Source: Armigeres subalbatus
Taxonomy: Eukaryota > Arthropoda > Insecta > Diptera > Culicidae
Length of the DNA stretch: 64,000 bases
Assembly: GCF_024139115.2 (NCBI RefSeq)
Contig: NC_085140.1
Location: 337,095,099 to 337,159,098, forward strand
Direction: 5' to 3'
Made by a program: the position numbers and the translations under genes. The notes under the pieces were generated by a model. It did no database searches, was not told the origin of the DNA, and saw only the letters and a list, made by a program, of their open reading frames with translations. This document shows positions 47,701 through 57,658 of this stretch, piece by piece; positions within the stretch are counted from its first letter, which is position 1, and each line of letters opens with the position of its first letter.

Positions 47701-48095
47701 CGGACTATTCAAATAAGGAGCCGATGTACTGTGAATTGAAATATCATCAGGTACGGAAGGGACTGCTTGCACATCATACTTGACTGTCGTTGGTGTTCGG
47801 AAGCCCCCTTCTCCAGGATCATACGCAGGGCCGGAACGTCTGATGAACGATGACTCGTAAGGCACGACAGCGATGATCGGATATGGGGCTTCCTTCATAC
47901 TGGTGGCAAACGTGCGTTCCGGACTGAAGAAAACAAATTTCGATCGCCTATTGTTAGGGAATGATGAAAGTCGTCGTCTCAATAACTGCCTGGTCGCGAA
48001 TGAGCATGGTCTGGAAGTTTTAAATGGTTCAGGAGCAGAATTGCTCAAACAAACAAAAAACTTGCCTGGAGTTGGAGTTCGGAAGCCCCCCCACT
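44800..48095 (-). mobile_element. Jockey/CR1-group LINE, 5'-truncated
   Basis: Minus strand: end of ORF1/linker at 48095-47700, endonuclease, RT, C-terminal domain, 3' end near 44800. It is the same family as 57659-63418 (shared LTETWLD, YLPPDR, YADD, RNSRYGQHDP motifs). The stretch KEAPYPIIAVVPYESSF... at 47990-47800 equals the repeat unit of that element, and the start of another unit is seen at 48070-48095. Clade within the Jockey/CR1 group is not settled. Confidence 0.85.
44817..48048 (-). pseudogene. LINE ORF2 (endonuclease-RT), broken
   Basis: Endonuclease: VLTETWLDASVL, RKIRGGGVLIA, SIGVLYLPPDRR and FGDYNHPEMFW, with VDVPHPLEV where the Asp-His pair is expected. Linker: ALRRYRLNR and RFWSFVRSKRKEDGLPS. 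RT: PIHKKGDKNNVANYRGL, QHGFYPRRSVNTNL, DFKAAFDRVNHDVL, SGVPQGSNLGPLLFS and FYADD at 45614-45628. The C-terminal part SKANKQLGFILK...FVRIALRSLPWRD ends at about 44817. Frames change near 47130, 46770, 46360, 45720, 45490 and 44960. Confidence 0.82.
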
Positions 48096-48199
48096 ATGGG
48101 GGATCCCCATACAAGCGAGCGGTCAAAAATAAAATTGGACTTTTCAAGTGATTTTCCACTTTGCTTTAGCTGTGTATGGTCGAAATAGCATGAATATAT

Positions 48200-48480
48200 A
48201 ATTTCTAACACCCCCCCCCCCCTTTAGGGATCGTCTATGAATTACGTAATATTTTTTTTCATAAATTCGATTAACGTGACAAAGCAATCCAATTTAGGAA
48301 GTTTAATTTTATATGTTTTCTTGAGGAGAAGGAAGGGGGTTGTACAAAAACTAAGTACAGCAATTTATGGACATCATGAACCCTCCCCCTTCTCCATCCT
48401 CATTTGTGGACTGTCGTCTATATATTTTTGTATATTTTTGCGGAAGGTAATCATTTTTGTGGGAAGAAAGTAACAAAACG
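48200..48480. repeat. poly(C) run and possible MITE end
   Basis: A run of about 14 C at 48209-48222 precedes GGGATCGTCTATGAATTACG, which resembles the outer end of the GGGGCCGTACACTAATTACG MITE at 7378. A matching right end was not found. Confidence 0.3.
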
Positions 48481-49100
48481 CCTCCCCTACCAATAAATCT
48501 AATAACTTTTCATTGCTCTAAATCTGAAGTTGGCGGCGAGAGAACCGAATTAATGTTAAAAGACATTAATTTCATGACATTCAGTGATATTTTTTTGTTC
48601 TTACTCTCATGCCTCACAATTTGTATTTAGAACAATCTGTTTGACAAAGTACTAGGTTCTGAAGGATCCTAAAGCATTAAATGTTAATCAAAGAATCAGA
48701 AGTCAAGAACGAGTAAAGTACGAGACACTGAAGACGTCCTAACAGGTCGAAATACGTATATGTAGAACTAATACGAGTTGGTGGAATAAAATGGAATTTT
48801 ACTAAACTCGTCTTATGACAGTGAAAACATTCCACTAAAAATAGTTAAACAATTTTCTTAAAGAATCAGTATTTGAAATAACTTTTGAAAAAGTGTATTA
48901 GCAAATTAGAAATCGCATACCAATGAATTTTGTACAATTTATTCAAAAAATAAATGAGAATAATATATTCTCAAAAAATGTGAACATTCATTCATTCCAC
49001 AATGCTCCATTGTTCCGAAAAGCAAATTTCTTTCAATTTGAATAACAACACTATTTAAATTATTTTTGATTTGTTTTCATGATTTCTACAAGTTATATAT
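48481..49100. other. no feature recognised
   Basis: AT-rich DNA with no frame or repeat of note. Confidence 0.4.
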
Positions 49101-49106
49101 ATAGCA

Positions 49107-49587
49107 TCATTCTTTTTCTGTGTGAAGGTTTAAATCTTTAATGATATTTTCTTCAATTCCATCAACGATGGAAGATGACATGAATTCATCTAAAGTATCA
49201 GAGGATAAAGAACTTTTAAAAATCTTCAAATATTACAAAATTACGCATGGCATAAGAATAACTAAGTGAATTTTTTTCCAATGTCTCCTCGTTATCCAAA
49301 TCGAGCTTAAAATAGATCTGATTCATGTAAGGCACGAAGAAAAATGTCAACATTTGCCTCTCTTGATCATTTTCTTGCATTATGAGTTCTAAATTTCTTC
49401 TTTTTATATTGACTTTCCGCTGGTTGTTCAGCCAGTGAACCTCAAAGTGTAGATGAGTGAATAAATATTTCCCTACCTTTAGCCAGACATTCATGAACAC
49501 TAGCAAGAATTTCATACTCTCCGTACTAACTAAGATATTGTTCGTCTTTACTTTTGCAATAAACATGTCGGGAATTATTGATTCCAT
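49107..49587 (-). pseudogene. unrecognised reading frame, one frameshift
   Basis: ATG at 49587 opens 123 codons ending FVIFEDF then stop at 49216. Dropping one base in the run of five T at 49218-49222 continues the frame for 36 more codons (KSSLSSDTLDEFMSSS to HTEKE) to a stop at 49107-49109. The result is about 160 aa, basic then acidic at the C end, with no signal peptide, membrane segment or known domain seen. An in-frame stop lies 18 nt before the ATG. I do not recognise the family; it could be a decayed gene, an exon, a transposon relic or chance. Confidence 0.35.
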
Positions 49588-49879
49588 GAGATTTATAAAT
49601 ATTTACATACTATGAAACCTCATATTTAGTTCTCCATCAGTAGCTAATGAATAGCTCAGAAAAATAGGTTTAGGGAAATGACTCAAACCACTCAAGCCCC
49701 AAACGCAATTCAGCGGAATGGCGACGGAACCAGTAAAATTTGACAGGAAATATATAAATTCCGTTACCGTTACCGTTGTGCTGCATTGTATTGGGGGTTT
49801 TATTCATTCACTCCTTTGAAAAGTTAAAAAATTGTTATAAATAAAGTCGAAGTTATTACCAATACATGTATTTTGACCA
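49588..49879. other. short unassigned stretch
   Basis: Nothing recognised except TTCCGTTACCGTTACCGTT near 49758. Confidence 0.4.
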
Positions 49880-50163
49880 TACCCTTTGAGCCCATAGTTC
49901 AGTCTGGCCCATTTTCAATAGGAAACGATGGGACTAGATTTCCCGTCGAATGAAACTTGTTGCGAGAAAATCGTACACAAATAAGCGTCTAAATGGCGAT
50001 TTGCGCACATACATACAGACGCGCATGCACACACATACAGACATCACCTCAATTCTTCGAGCTGAGTTAGTTGATATATACCACTACGGATCTCCGGGCC
50101 TTCTATCAAACATTCGTTTTTGGAATGAGCATTAACCTTGGAGTACGAGAGAGGCAAAACACA
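49880..50163 (+). repeat. mosquito interspersed repeat, fullest copy
   Basis: Order of blocks: CCATTTTCAATAGGAAACGA, CCCGTCGAATG, CTTGTTGCGAG, AAGCGTCTAAAT, a CA/TA-rich ACACACATACAGACATCACC, GAGCTGAGTTAG, GATCTCCGGGCCTTCTAT and the end GAGTACGAGAGAGGCAAAAC. Other copies at 10820-10967, 35225-35440 and 55152-55250. Confidence 0.7.
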
Positions 50164-50169
50164 GTAAAA

Positions 50170-50650
50170 AAACAAATGAAAAAAATCAAAGTGATTTAAC
50201 TCTGTTAATTGCAAATACTGGCAAGAAATTATTTCGGGAAATTTTAGTCGAAGCTTCGTCCTTGATGTGCATCATAAAAGAACCCGGGGATTTCTGAGGA
50301 AAAAAGTTCTTCACTATCAAAGTTGAAAATAGCGTCGTTTTTGGAAAAAATATTGTTTCCGCATTTTTTTCATTTTTTTTCACAATGTAACCATTAGTTT
50401 TTGCATACCATTTTAAAGCTTATACAATTACCTTTGTAATGATGTATTAACATTAAAGAAAAAACATTAAGAAAATATTTCAATAAATAGTTGAAAGTAA
50501 AATATTTTTTCAGGAAATTTGTTAACTTTTTTACCCATTTCTGACTTTGACACCTTATATCTTTGGAACTAGTGCACCTAGAGACTTCAAATTCAGAATT
50601 TCTCTTAATTAGAGTATTGACAATGGAGAGAAAATATTTTAAAATAATTC
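50170..50650. other. no feature recognised
   Basis: AT-rich, no gene. Confidence 0.4.
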
Positions 50651-50654
50651 GGAA

Positions 50655-51744
50655 GACATGACATTTTCGATTAATGACCGCCCGAAATCCTATAGTGCCC
50701 CCTCTCCAAGATCATACGCAGGACAGGGACGACTGATGAACGACGGCAGGAAAGGCTCGACTGCGATGATTGGATATGGGGCTTCCTTAATACTGTGCGC
50801 AACAGTGCGTTCCTGTTTGAAGATAATAGGTCTCGATGGTTCCGAATATGAAATATGGTTTTGGCATAAAGATGGTCCTCGTCTCAGTATTCGATTGACA
50901 TCGGTTGAACATGAAATCGCCGGGAAATGTGGGCTGGAAGTTTCACAGTGATCAGGAACATAATTGCTCAAGGATGAAGACGTTGATGAAGCTTTTTCTT
51001 TCATGTCGATACTCACACCAACTTTGTAAGAGATAAACGACATGGACTGGATATCTCTATTTTTAGCCACAAGACGGATAACTTCAACATTTTGAGTAGC
51101 GAGACGAGTTTTCACAAGCTCGCTTATTTGTTCTGGAGTAACATCACGTGCAATACGCGATAGATATATCCAGAATTTTTCTTCGGATCGTACTGGTACA
51201 GTTAAGCAACCAAAGCTTGGTGATAAAGAGTCCCCGGTAGCATGCAACAAAACAGGTACATTATCATGTTTTCGTTGGAACAACCTACGGCTTTCGATGG
51301 TACGAATAAGAGTCCTAGCTGGCCTTGTGGTGACGGGTGTTACCGAAGAGGAGTTGACGATTTTCGTGAAGTTAGAACGTATCTCTTCTTTTAGTTCGAC
51401 CATGATTTCATTTTTCAGCTGTTCTAGCAGCTCCGTGTGGGTACTGAGTTGCTTCTCAATCCCTGCATCATAAGCGTCCTTGATATTTTTGCGCTGGCGA
51501 ACATCGTTGATAACTATTGAGCATGAATAAGTCCAATTAGTAAGTTCGTTGATAACTATTGAGCATGAATAAGTCCAATTAGTATGTCCAATAGCTCATT
51601 AGAAACGTCACAGCATATCGGATGAAAAACCGCCTTGCAAAATCCTCGACAGTTGATGCGCTCTTTTTGAATGTCGTTGGCGCAGAATATCAAGTGGAAA
51701 GAGCGATCTGAAGCAGCGCAATTTAACGGTCGGCGCCATACCAA
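50655..51744 (-). pseudogene. LINE ORF1 with PHD finger, truncated
   Basis: Minus-strand ORF1 of the same LINE family as 44800-48095. The N-terminal part (51744-51556) has a PHD-type zinc-finger core, FCANDIQKERINCRGFCKAV and FHPICCDV. A 42-bp tandem duplication follows at 51506-51589, then 51403-50690 encodes a charged region and ends with KEAPYPIIAVEPFLPSF...GEGAL. No zinc knuckle and no ORF2 remain. Its 5' end meets an RTE tail in the opposite orientation. Confidence 0.7.
51506..51589. repeat. 42-bp tandem duplication in LINE ORF1
   Basis: The block starting GTTGATAACTATTGAGCATG occurs at 51506 and 51548, period 42 bp (14 codons). Confidence 0.85.
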
Positions 51745-51868
51745 ACTGACTATCTACAAAATGGCTCATTATGCCGGTAGTCCTTTACGGACACGAGACT
51801 AAATGGAGACGACTTTTTTGTACTGTAGAGGCCACTCCGGCCTTATTCTGAATAAATAAATAAAAAGG
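51745..51868 (+). mobile_element. RTE LINE 3' end fragment
   Basis: Plus-strand piece from the GGTAGTCCTTTACGGACACG region (normally VVLYGHET) joined to AGGCCACTCCGGCCTTATTC and a (AATAAATA)n tail, as in the RTE at 24375. Confidence 0.7.
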
Positions 51869-52190
51869 TGGCTGAGTGATAATCATGTCAGCCTCTCATT
51901 ACAGTGTTTCTGGGTTCTATCCCAGTTGGCGCCGTTGGCGTTTTCTGAGACGGCAAATGTCAGATGGAAAATAAAGCAGTCCCTGTCCTTAAGGGATGGG
52001 TACAATATATAGGGAACAGTTTTGGGAGTTATCGTCCTGGATTCGATTGTTATCACGGAAAAAGGGGTACCTATCTACAAAAAGTCTGCATAAATCACAT
52101 GGGGGAAGGTGGCCCTAAAAAATGCAACAAAGTTGTATCTTAGAGGGTTTGTAAGAGGTGAAGTACCTACTTTGATTAGTATTTCAAACT
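51869..52190. other. no feature recognised
   Basis: Unassigned. CATGTCAGCCTCTCATTACA...GGTTCTATCCCAG (51885-51925) is weakly tRNA-like; probably a SINE scrap. Confidence 0.35.
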
Positions 52191-52197
52191 TCAATTA

Positions 52198-52415
52198 GGG
52201 GAAGTGCACCGGTTTTGGCCAACTTAGTGCCTAATTTGGCCAACCCTGAAAAATACATATTTTTCCAAAATAATTGATCAGTTGAAAGCAGCGTCGAAGC
52301 GTGAGTGATATATCTCTTGTTGGAACTAATAAAACCTTTGCGAATTGCTTTATTTTTGGAGTTATTCGCAAAATTGGCCAAATTAGGAACATGGCCAAAA
52401 CCGGTACAGTTCCCC
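52198..52415. mobile_element. MITE with TA duplication
   Basis: 218 bp with ends GGGGAAGTGCACCGGTTTTG and the near-complement ending CAGTTCCCC, and TTGGCCAA blocks just inside; TA lies on each side (52196-52197, 52416-52417). It sits just downstream of the protease gene. Confidence 0.85.
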
Positions 52416-52461
52416 TAGTCAATTAGGTAGCTATTTACTTTCAAAAAATCTGCAACACAAA

Positions 52462-52467
52462 TTTATT
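52462..52467 (-). terminator. AATAAA polyadenylation signal
   Basis: AATAAA on the minus strand, about 46 nt past the stop codon of the protease-like gene, a normal distance for its mRNA 3' end. Confidence 0.6.
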
Positions 52468-52512
52468 TGATTCGACAAATATTGTATATTCCAGAAGGTA
52501 ATTAATATCTGC

Positions 52513-53528
52513 TCAAGTCCATACAATACTCTCGATCCAATCAACGAAGCTGCCAATCTTGGTGTGAACATCGGTAGTTCGTCCTTGACCGCAGTTCGCA
52601 CCAAATGAGCCGATCCCCACAACGTATCCCACGCAATCGTCTTCGGCAAGAGTGATTGTGGCTGGAGATCCGGAAGCTCCTCGGCAACTGTCCCATTCGC
52701 GTTCTCCGACCAGGCACAGCTGATGATCCTTGATACCATCGGGAATCTTTCGAATGCGTCGGAATCGTTCTTCGCAATCGCTTTTATTTTGAACTTCAAA
52801 ATAACTATTTTGCAAGCGTAAACCATCATCTGGAACAATTTAAGTTTTCTCTACCACTATTTAATGAAACAAGGTATTCCAGGAACTCACCCGCCGTTTC
52901 TAATTCTGTAACCTGAACCGAAGTGAAATTCATTTCGTTCGAGTCCCACAAACAAATTGGACGAATGTATTTTGAAAATTTCACCGGTTCTTTCAGTCGA
53001 ACCAGCGCGATATCATAATAAAGCAAGCGTTTGGAATACTCCGGGTACATAATGATTTCGGCAATCTCGCAATCGATATGAGGATCATTTTCTTCATCAT
53101 TATTCGTTCCCAAACGTACTACAATCGGTGCCCCAAGTCGATTCTGCGCACTGTGTGCTGCGGCTAAAATCCACCGGTCGCTTATCAAACTGCCGCTGCT
53201 GGCGAACTGGTAGGTGGAGTTCTCGGAGCTGCGTTCACCGTCAGTTTTATAGCCGAATAATGCGTGATGCGAAAAATCACCCGGTTCAGCAGCATTCTCG
53301 AGAATGAGGGTCGGATTGGGAGTGCAATCAATACTATTCGCTGTCGTCCAATCGCGATACTCTTGACATTCTATCGAGAGAAAAAATATCAGGATCCATT
53401 TATAGGTTCAAACAACTAGTTCAAAACTTACTGATTTGTGAAATTCGTTGATTTGCATGTACTGGATCCCTTCCAACTACTACTAAAAGCATTAGTACTG
53501 CACCGCAGTTGATTGTTGTGCAGTACAT
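52513..53528 (-). CDS. secreted S1-family serine protease-like protein (likely homologue)
   Basis: Three exons on the minus strand: 53528-53432, 53370-52891, 52829-52513, with GTAAGT and GTGAGT donors and AG acceptors; the joined frame is 894 nt, 297 aa. Residues 1-25 form a signal peptide (AVLMLLVVVG core). A short KCQEY segment (33-37) precedes the protease domain (about 54-295). The triad is complete: His105 in LAAAHS, Asp152 in YYDIALV, Ser245 in CRGASGSP; Asp239 matches the trypsin-type specificity site. Odd points: the IVGG activation site is ILEN with no Arg before it, GDSGGP is GASGSP so the Asp that pairs with the new N terminus is Ala, and the Cys pair around the active His (CGGSLI, AAHC) is lost from both sides (SSGSLI, AAHS). 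No stop or frameshift. Zymogen activation in the usual way looks impossible, so a non-catalytic or altered role (haemolymph cascade cofactor, gut) is inferred. Confidence 0.92.
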
Positions 53529-53548
53529 TGTAAAAAGAGGATTACTGC

Positions 53549-53579
53549 ATCTGACTTTGAGCCAGCCGCTTTTTATATC
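53549..53579 (-). promoter_or_regulatory. TATA box and initiator of the protease-like gene
   Basis: On the minus strand CGATATAAAAAGCGG (complement of about 53566-53580) lies about 25 nt before TCAGA (complement of 53549-53553), an initiator-like motif. This gives a 5' leader of about 23 nt before ATG 53528. Confidence 0.6.
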
Positions 53580-53599
53580 GAAACACTACGATATTATGG

Positions 53600-54143
53600 A
53601 AAACGCGCAATCAAATCACTTTGATAGACGTGTTTGACAACAATGTGCAGGGAATCTCGATCAACTGGCACGAGTGCATGTCGGCGTTAATATTCACGAA
53701 GGGGTTTGCAATTGTAATGATGTTCATTTCGTATGCGAGTAATAATTGTACTAGGGTGAGAATTAAACATCAAATAGTAAATGAGTGGGAAGCCTGACAT
53801 GTAGTATCTTCCTTACAAATACAGGCCTAGCTATAACTAGAATTAATGGAATTAATCTTCAGCACAGACGCTGAAGCTTGTATTTGTTAAGAAGATGGTA
53901 TATGGTATGGTATGGTATCCTAAGTAAAGAAGGAAGTGTCCATCTTTTGTCCTGGAATGTCCTTTATTTTGATATTTCTAGAAAAAAGTAAACAGCATTA
54001 ACAATTATATTTTTTGGCCTTGATTATGTAAATATTACAATCGAGATCAAAATAGGCAAACGAGCAAACGTGATAGGTTGTATACATTATGATTTTGTAT
54101 TAATAATATTCTTACAATAATATTCTTACAAAGATATAACACG
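53600..54143. other. upstream DNA of the protease gene, no gene
   Basis: AT-rich. A (TATGG)n microsatellite lies at 53898-53920. Regulatory sites cannot be picked out by eye. Confidence 0.45.
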
Positions 54144-54305
54144 GGGCTGTCCATATATCACGTGGACAGTTAAGAGGGGAGGGGGAGTATATCGATTGTC
54201 CACGGTTCATACAAATTTTGAAAATTTATATGAGAAAATGTCCACGCTGGGGGAGGGGGGTATCTAAAACTGATCAAAATCTGTCCACGTGGTATATGGA
54301 AAGTC
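54144..54305. mobile_element. MITE, imperfect 24-bp ends
   Basis: Ends GGGCTGTCCATATATCACGT and near-complement ACGTGGTATATGGAAAGTC, with GGGGAGGGGG and GGGGGAGGGG blocks inside, similar in form to the MITE at 7378. 162 bp, non-coding. Confidence 0.7.
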
Positions 54306-54589
54306 GGCGCAATGTTGATTGAAACCATTTTTTTTTAATTTTTTTTCCTTGATCTTTCATTGTGGAAAATGGGCTAATGTAGTTTTTTTGAGAACGAAAA
54401 GTAGCCAGTTTTTGCGTGGCTGCCATCTTTGTAATTCGTTCTTCCTTGTCATTGGTTTTGGTTCAACATTTTGGATATTGGTTCAACATTTTAGTAAAAA
54501 CGGATCACTTACTTATTGATACAAATTTCATTAAAATCGAATTAAACTGTTCATGAAAAGTTGTTCACTTACAAGGTTAATTAAATGCA
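54306..54589. other. short unassigned stretch
   Basis: T-rich, nothing recognised. Confidence 0.4.
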
Positions 54590-55100
54590 TGCGAAAAAAC
54601 GGTATGCGACATAAGTCTCCCGAAATGGACATACGGCTGAATGTTCAGTTCATTCATTTCGCCAAAAAAGTCATTTAGTCGAATAGGTCATTTGGCCGAA
54701 AATGTCATTTGTCCAAAATGGTCGTTTGGCAATGTCATTTGGCCTTTTGACGTTTTGGCCATATGACCCGTTCATAAAATGACTTCTTCAACCAAATGAA
54801 CAAATGGCCCTTTCTACTAAACGACCACTTCGGCCAAATGGGAAACGGTGTTCGGCCAAAGTCATTCGACTGAAAATCATTTATCGAAAGGCCATAAGGT
54901 CGAAAGTTGTCTGGCCAAATATGGCGAACGAGTCGACGAGCATGACCCGTTCCACCAATTGACATTCTCGGCCAAATGACCCTTCTGCCGAACGACCGCT
55001 CCGGCCAAGCAGCATTTCCGGCAAATGGCTCCGTTAGGCCAAACCGTTTTCGACATAATAACCGGTTCGGCCAAACGCTAAATTCGATCAAATTAAATTC
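54590..55100. repeat. GGCCGAAATG-type degenerate satellite, block 2
   Basis: Same vocabulary as 11200-11690: GTCATTTGGCC, TTCGGCCAAATG, ATAGGTCATTTGG, in both orientations. Frames inside are repeat artefacts. Confidence 0.8.
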
Positions 55101-55151
55101 GGATAGATGACAGTTGGCTTAACTTGTTAGTCAGCCACTTGGCACACTACA

Positions 55152-55250
55152 GATACTTCGTTTTGACCAATTTTTAATTGGAAACATTGAAACAGGAATA
55201 CCCGTCGAATGCAACTTGTTGTGAGCAAATCGGCTAAGGATAAATGCCTC
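55152..55250 (+). repeat. mosquito interspersed repeat, 5' part
   Basis: Shares ATTGGAAACATTG, CCCGTCGAATGCAACTTGTT and GGATAAATGCCTCAC blocks with 35235-35330 and 49905-50000; the CA-rich middle and 3' end are absent. Confidence 0.55.
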
Positions 55251-55335
55251 ACTCTCCTGGTTTGCGTTTCGATCATCCATTTAAATTCACTTTTTGGAAA
55301 AGCAAAAGAACTTCACGCTTTAATTATTTAAGTAT

Positions 55336-57040
55336 GATAATTAAATGTTACCGCTGGTAACAACTGTAACAACGAAGTGTGTGTAGAACTGCGGTTTACA
55401 GGATTCTCTTCCATGAAACCGAGAACCCATAATCGCTAAGTAAAAGAAAATGCTTCTTGTTTGAGATGTATGTGTAGTGGGGCCACGCTGAAGAGAACCT
55501 CGAGAGCAGCCGTGGGAGTCGAAGAGAACGCACCAGTCATTGCCATTAGGCACATTCTTTGAAGATGGCCTAATTTAGACTGAATTGTCCTCACTTCACC
55601 CTTTGCCACCACACAAGACATCCAAAATCCAAAATTGGTCGTACAACTGTTATGTAAATCCATTTGATATATTTGGGTTTAAGACCCTAAGTTTTACCAA
55701 AAGTTCGTCAGCATTGGCCGAAAGCCACACACGCCTTTTTGACTCTGAATTCAATGTTAGGTGTCCAGGAGAGCTTGGAATCAAGAATTAGTCCCATCTG
55801 ATCCGTTACATTGATTTCTGAGTCAATGGGCGTAATGGGAGAATACCAGTACGGTTATGTTTTTCCGTGAAAAGTACAATACTCGGGTACTTATTCAAAA
55901 AGACGTATGTGATTTTTTGAACAAAGATTCAAACGTCGATTGATCCAATCTGATAGCACTCCAACGCAAACCATCACCACAGACAGGTAGAAGAAGCCTT
56001 CGGCTACCTGTTGGTGATGTTGGTTTGCCTGGGAGTGCCACCAGATTGGACAAATCGTCGTTTGAATATTTGTTTACAAAATCACATACGTCCTTTTGAA
56101 TAAGCATCCGAGAATAGATGTTTTATTCGGATTAACCAAAAGGCCATATTGGCGACACCAACTTTCGACTGCCCTAAGAGCGTTTTGCATCAGGTCGAAT
56201 AAAGCAGTAATACACTAACCGACCATCAATATTAGATAGTCGTCGCAAAACCATAAGTAGGAAAACTGCCATTATTGAGTAATCTCAATACCGTATCTGT
56301 AACGAGATTCCATAAAAGTGGAGATAATACTCCCCCTTTGGGGGCATCTGCAGACACTTAATTTCCTAATCGTTGCTTGACGTAATGTCGAGTAGAGATG
56401 TCGGTTATTATATTAGGGAGCGCTTGACAACGTGCGGCTTGCAATATGGCATCGAAAGATATCTAAGAAAGCACCCATGCACGATTGCTTTTGAGCGAAT
56501 GCTTTCTCGATATCGTATACAACCTTGTGTAGAAGAGTCACGGTGGACTTTCCAGATTGGTAAGCATGTTGATTAACATGAAGAGGCATGGTTGCCAAAC
56601 AGTCATCACGAATGTGATGATCGATAATACGTTCTAAGTATTTCAGAAGAAATGAGGTCAGACTGATGGGTCTAAAACTCTTTGCTTCTTCATACGAAGC
56701 ACGTCCTCTTTTTGGGATAAACTTTGCAGTAACATCCCGTCAGGATATGGGAATATACCCAGTAGCAAAACTGCATAATAAAAGTTTTTACAAAACATGT
56801 TTGATATGCTCAAAACCCCTCTGAAGAAGAACGGGATAGATCCCATCTTCCCGTGGAGATTTGTAAGGAGCAAAACTGTTAAGAGCCTATTGAATCGATT
56901 CAGTAGTTATGATTCTTCGAGCCTGAGCCCAAGACCCGTAGCTACATGGAAAGAGATCAGGAACATCCGAAGATGCTGTTCTTTTATGCTGAAGATTGAT
57001 TTGAGCTATCTTAACTGTAGCCATTGCGAATTAAGATAAT
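55336..57040 (-). mobile_element. LINE RT fragment (R1/LOA/I-like), split by a MITE
   Basis: Minus strand: YEEAKSFRPISLTSF (about 56690-56640), NQHAYQSGKSTVTLLHKVVY and GAFLDI (56590-56450), GVLSPLLWN, a FADDY box broken by one base near 56231-56252, then after the MITE the thumb segment LGHLQRMCLMAMTGAFSSTP (55590-55500). The last motif is typical of LINEs with RNase H. No endonuclease seen; both ends are truncated and the reading frame is broken throughout. Confidence 0.75.
55891..56103. mobile_element. fold-back MITE, copy 2, inside the LINE
   Basis: 213 bp from TTATTCAAAAAGACGTATGT to its near-complement, sharing CAAAGATTCAAACGTCG and the GGTTTGC-GGGAGTGC core with 33221-33453. It separates LINE sequence on the two sides, so it inserted after the LINE. 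Confidence 0.85.
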
Positions 57041-57044
57041 ACAC

Positions 57045-57311
57045 TCCACAACTTCAATATTTATGTGAACAGCAACGATGAAACCAAGTCAGTATCGTAT
57101 CAAGAACGTCAAAGACGAAACACAGAGTACACTGTGAACAACGCATAAAGCGAATCCATATAGGTAACAATTTGATGAAAAACTAAATAAAAACATACTC
57201 ATAATCCCACCCTTATTCAACCTCAAGTTGAGATTGAATAAGAGTAGCCGATTATTTCGGAGAAGTATAAAGTCAACTACTCCATAGCTCCAGTTAGCGC
57301 ATTAAGGGCTT
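57045..57311. other. unassigned, one hairpin
   Basis: Contains the hairpin CTTATTCAACCTCAA / TTGAGATTGAATAAG at 57211-57241 (14 of 15 pairs). Confidence 0.45.
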
Positions 57312-57658
57312 AATACTGTGAAGGGTGCCCTGGTGCTTCACAGGCTCCGTTAGCGGTTGGGTCTTTATTAGACCCCTTAACCATTCATTCGTAGGCACGG
57401 TAAGCATAAAGCCGCATCACACCAAGAATTAGGGGTCACCTGTATGGTGGACATCTACCACTGGAACAGGCAATCCGTAGCGTTATTCTTAGCCAGACAA
57501 CCGACTGCCGACACCACATGGCTCTCTAGGCTGTCCATGGAGAGAAGTTGACATTAACTTTACGTCAACTCTCAATATGGGCGAACAGCCTGGGGCAGGA
57601 ACTCGTGTCGATTGCAGAGGTGTTCTCGACTTGCAGTGGGCGAGTGACTGCATCATCA
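57312..57658 (+). repeat. SINE-like copy, left part (split by LINE)
   Basis: Positions 57312-57430 match the inverse repeat at 7640-7790. Positions 57599-57658 match, with about 87 percent identity by eye, the middle of the tRNA-headed SINE (inverse of 2921-2980). It breaks off at ATCATCA, and the SINE text resumes at 63419. The head here is not tRNA-like, so it is a relative with a different 5' part. Confidence 0.7.

Noticed and set aside
57599..57658. SINE domain taken from a LINE 5' UTR
   Set aside because: At first the 60-bp match looked like LINE-SINE sharing, but the SINE text resumes after the LINE tail at 63419 with a target duplication, so the LINE simply inserted into a SINE-like copy.
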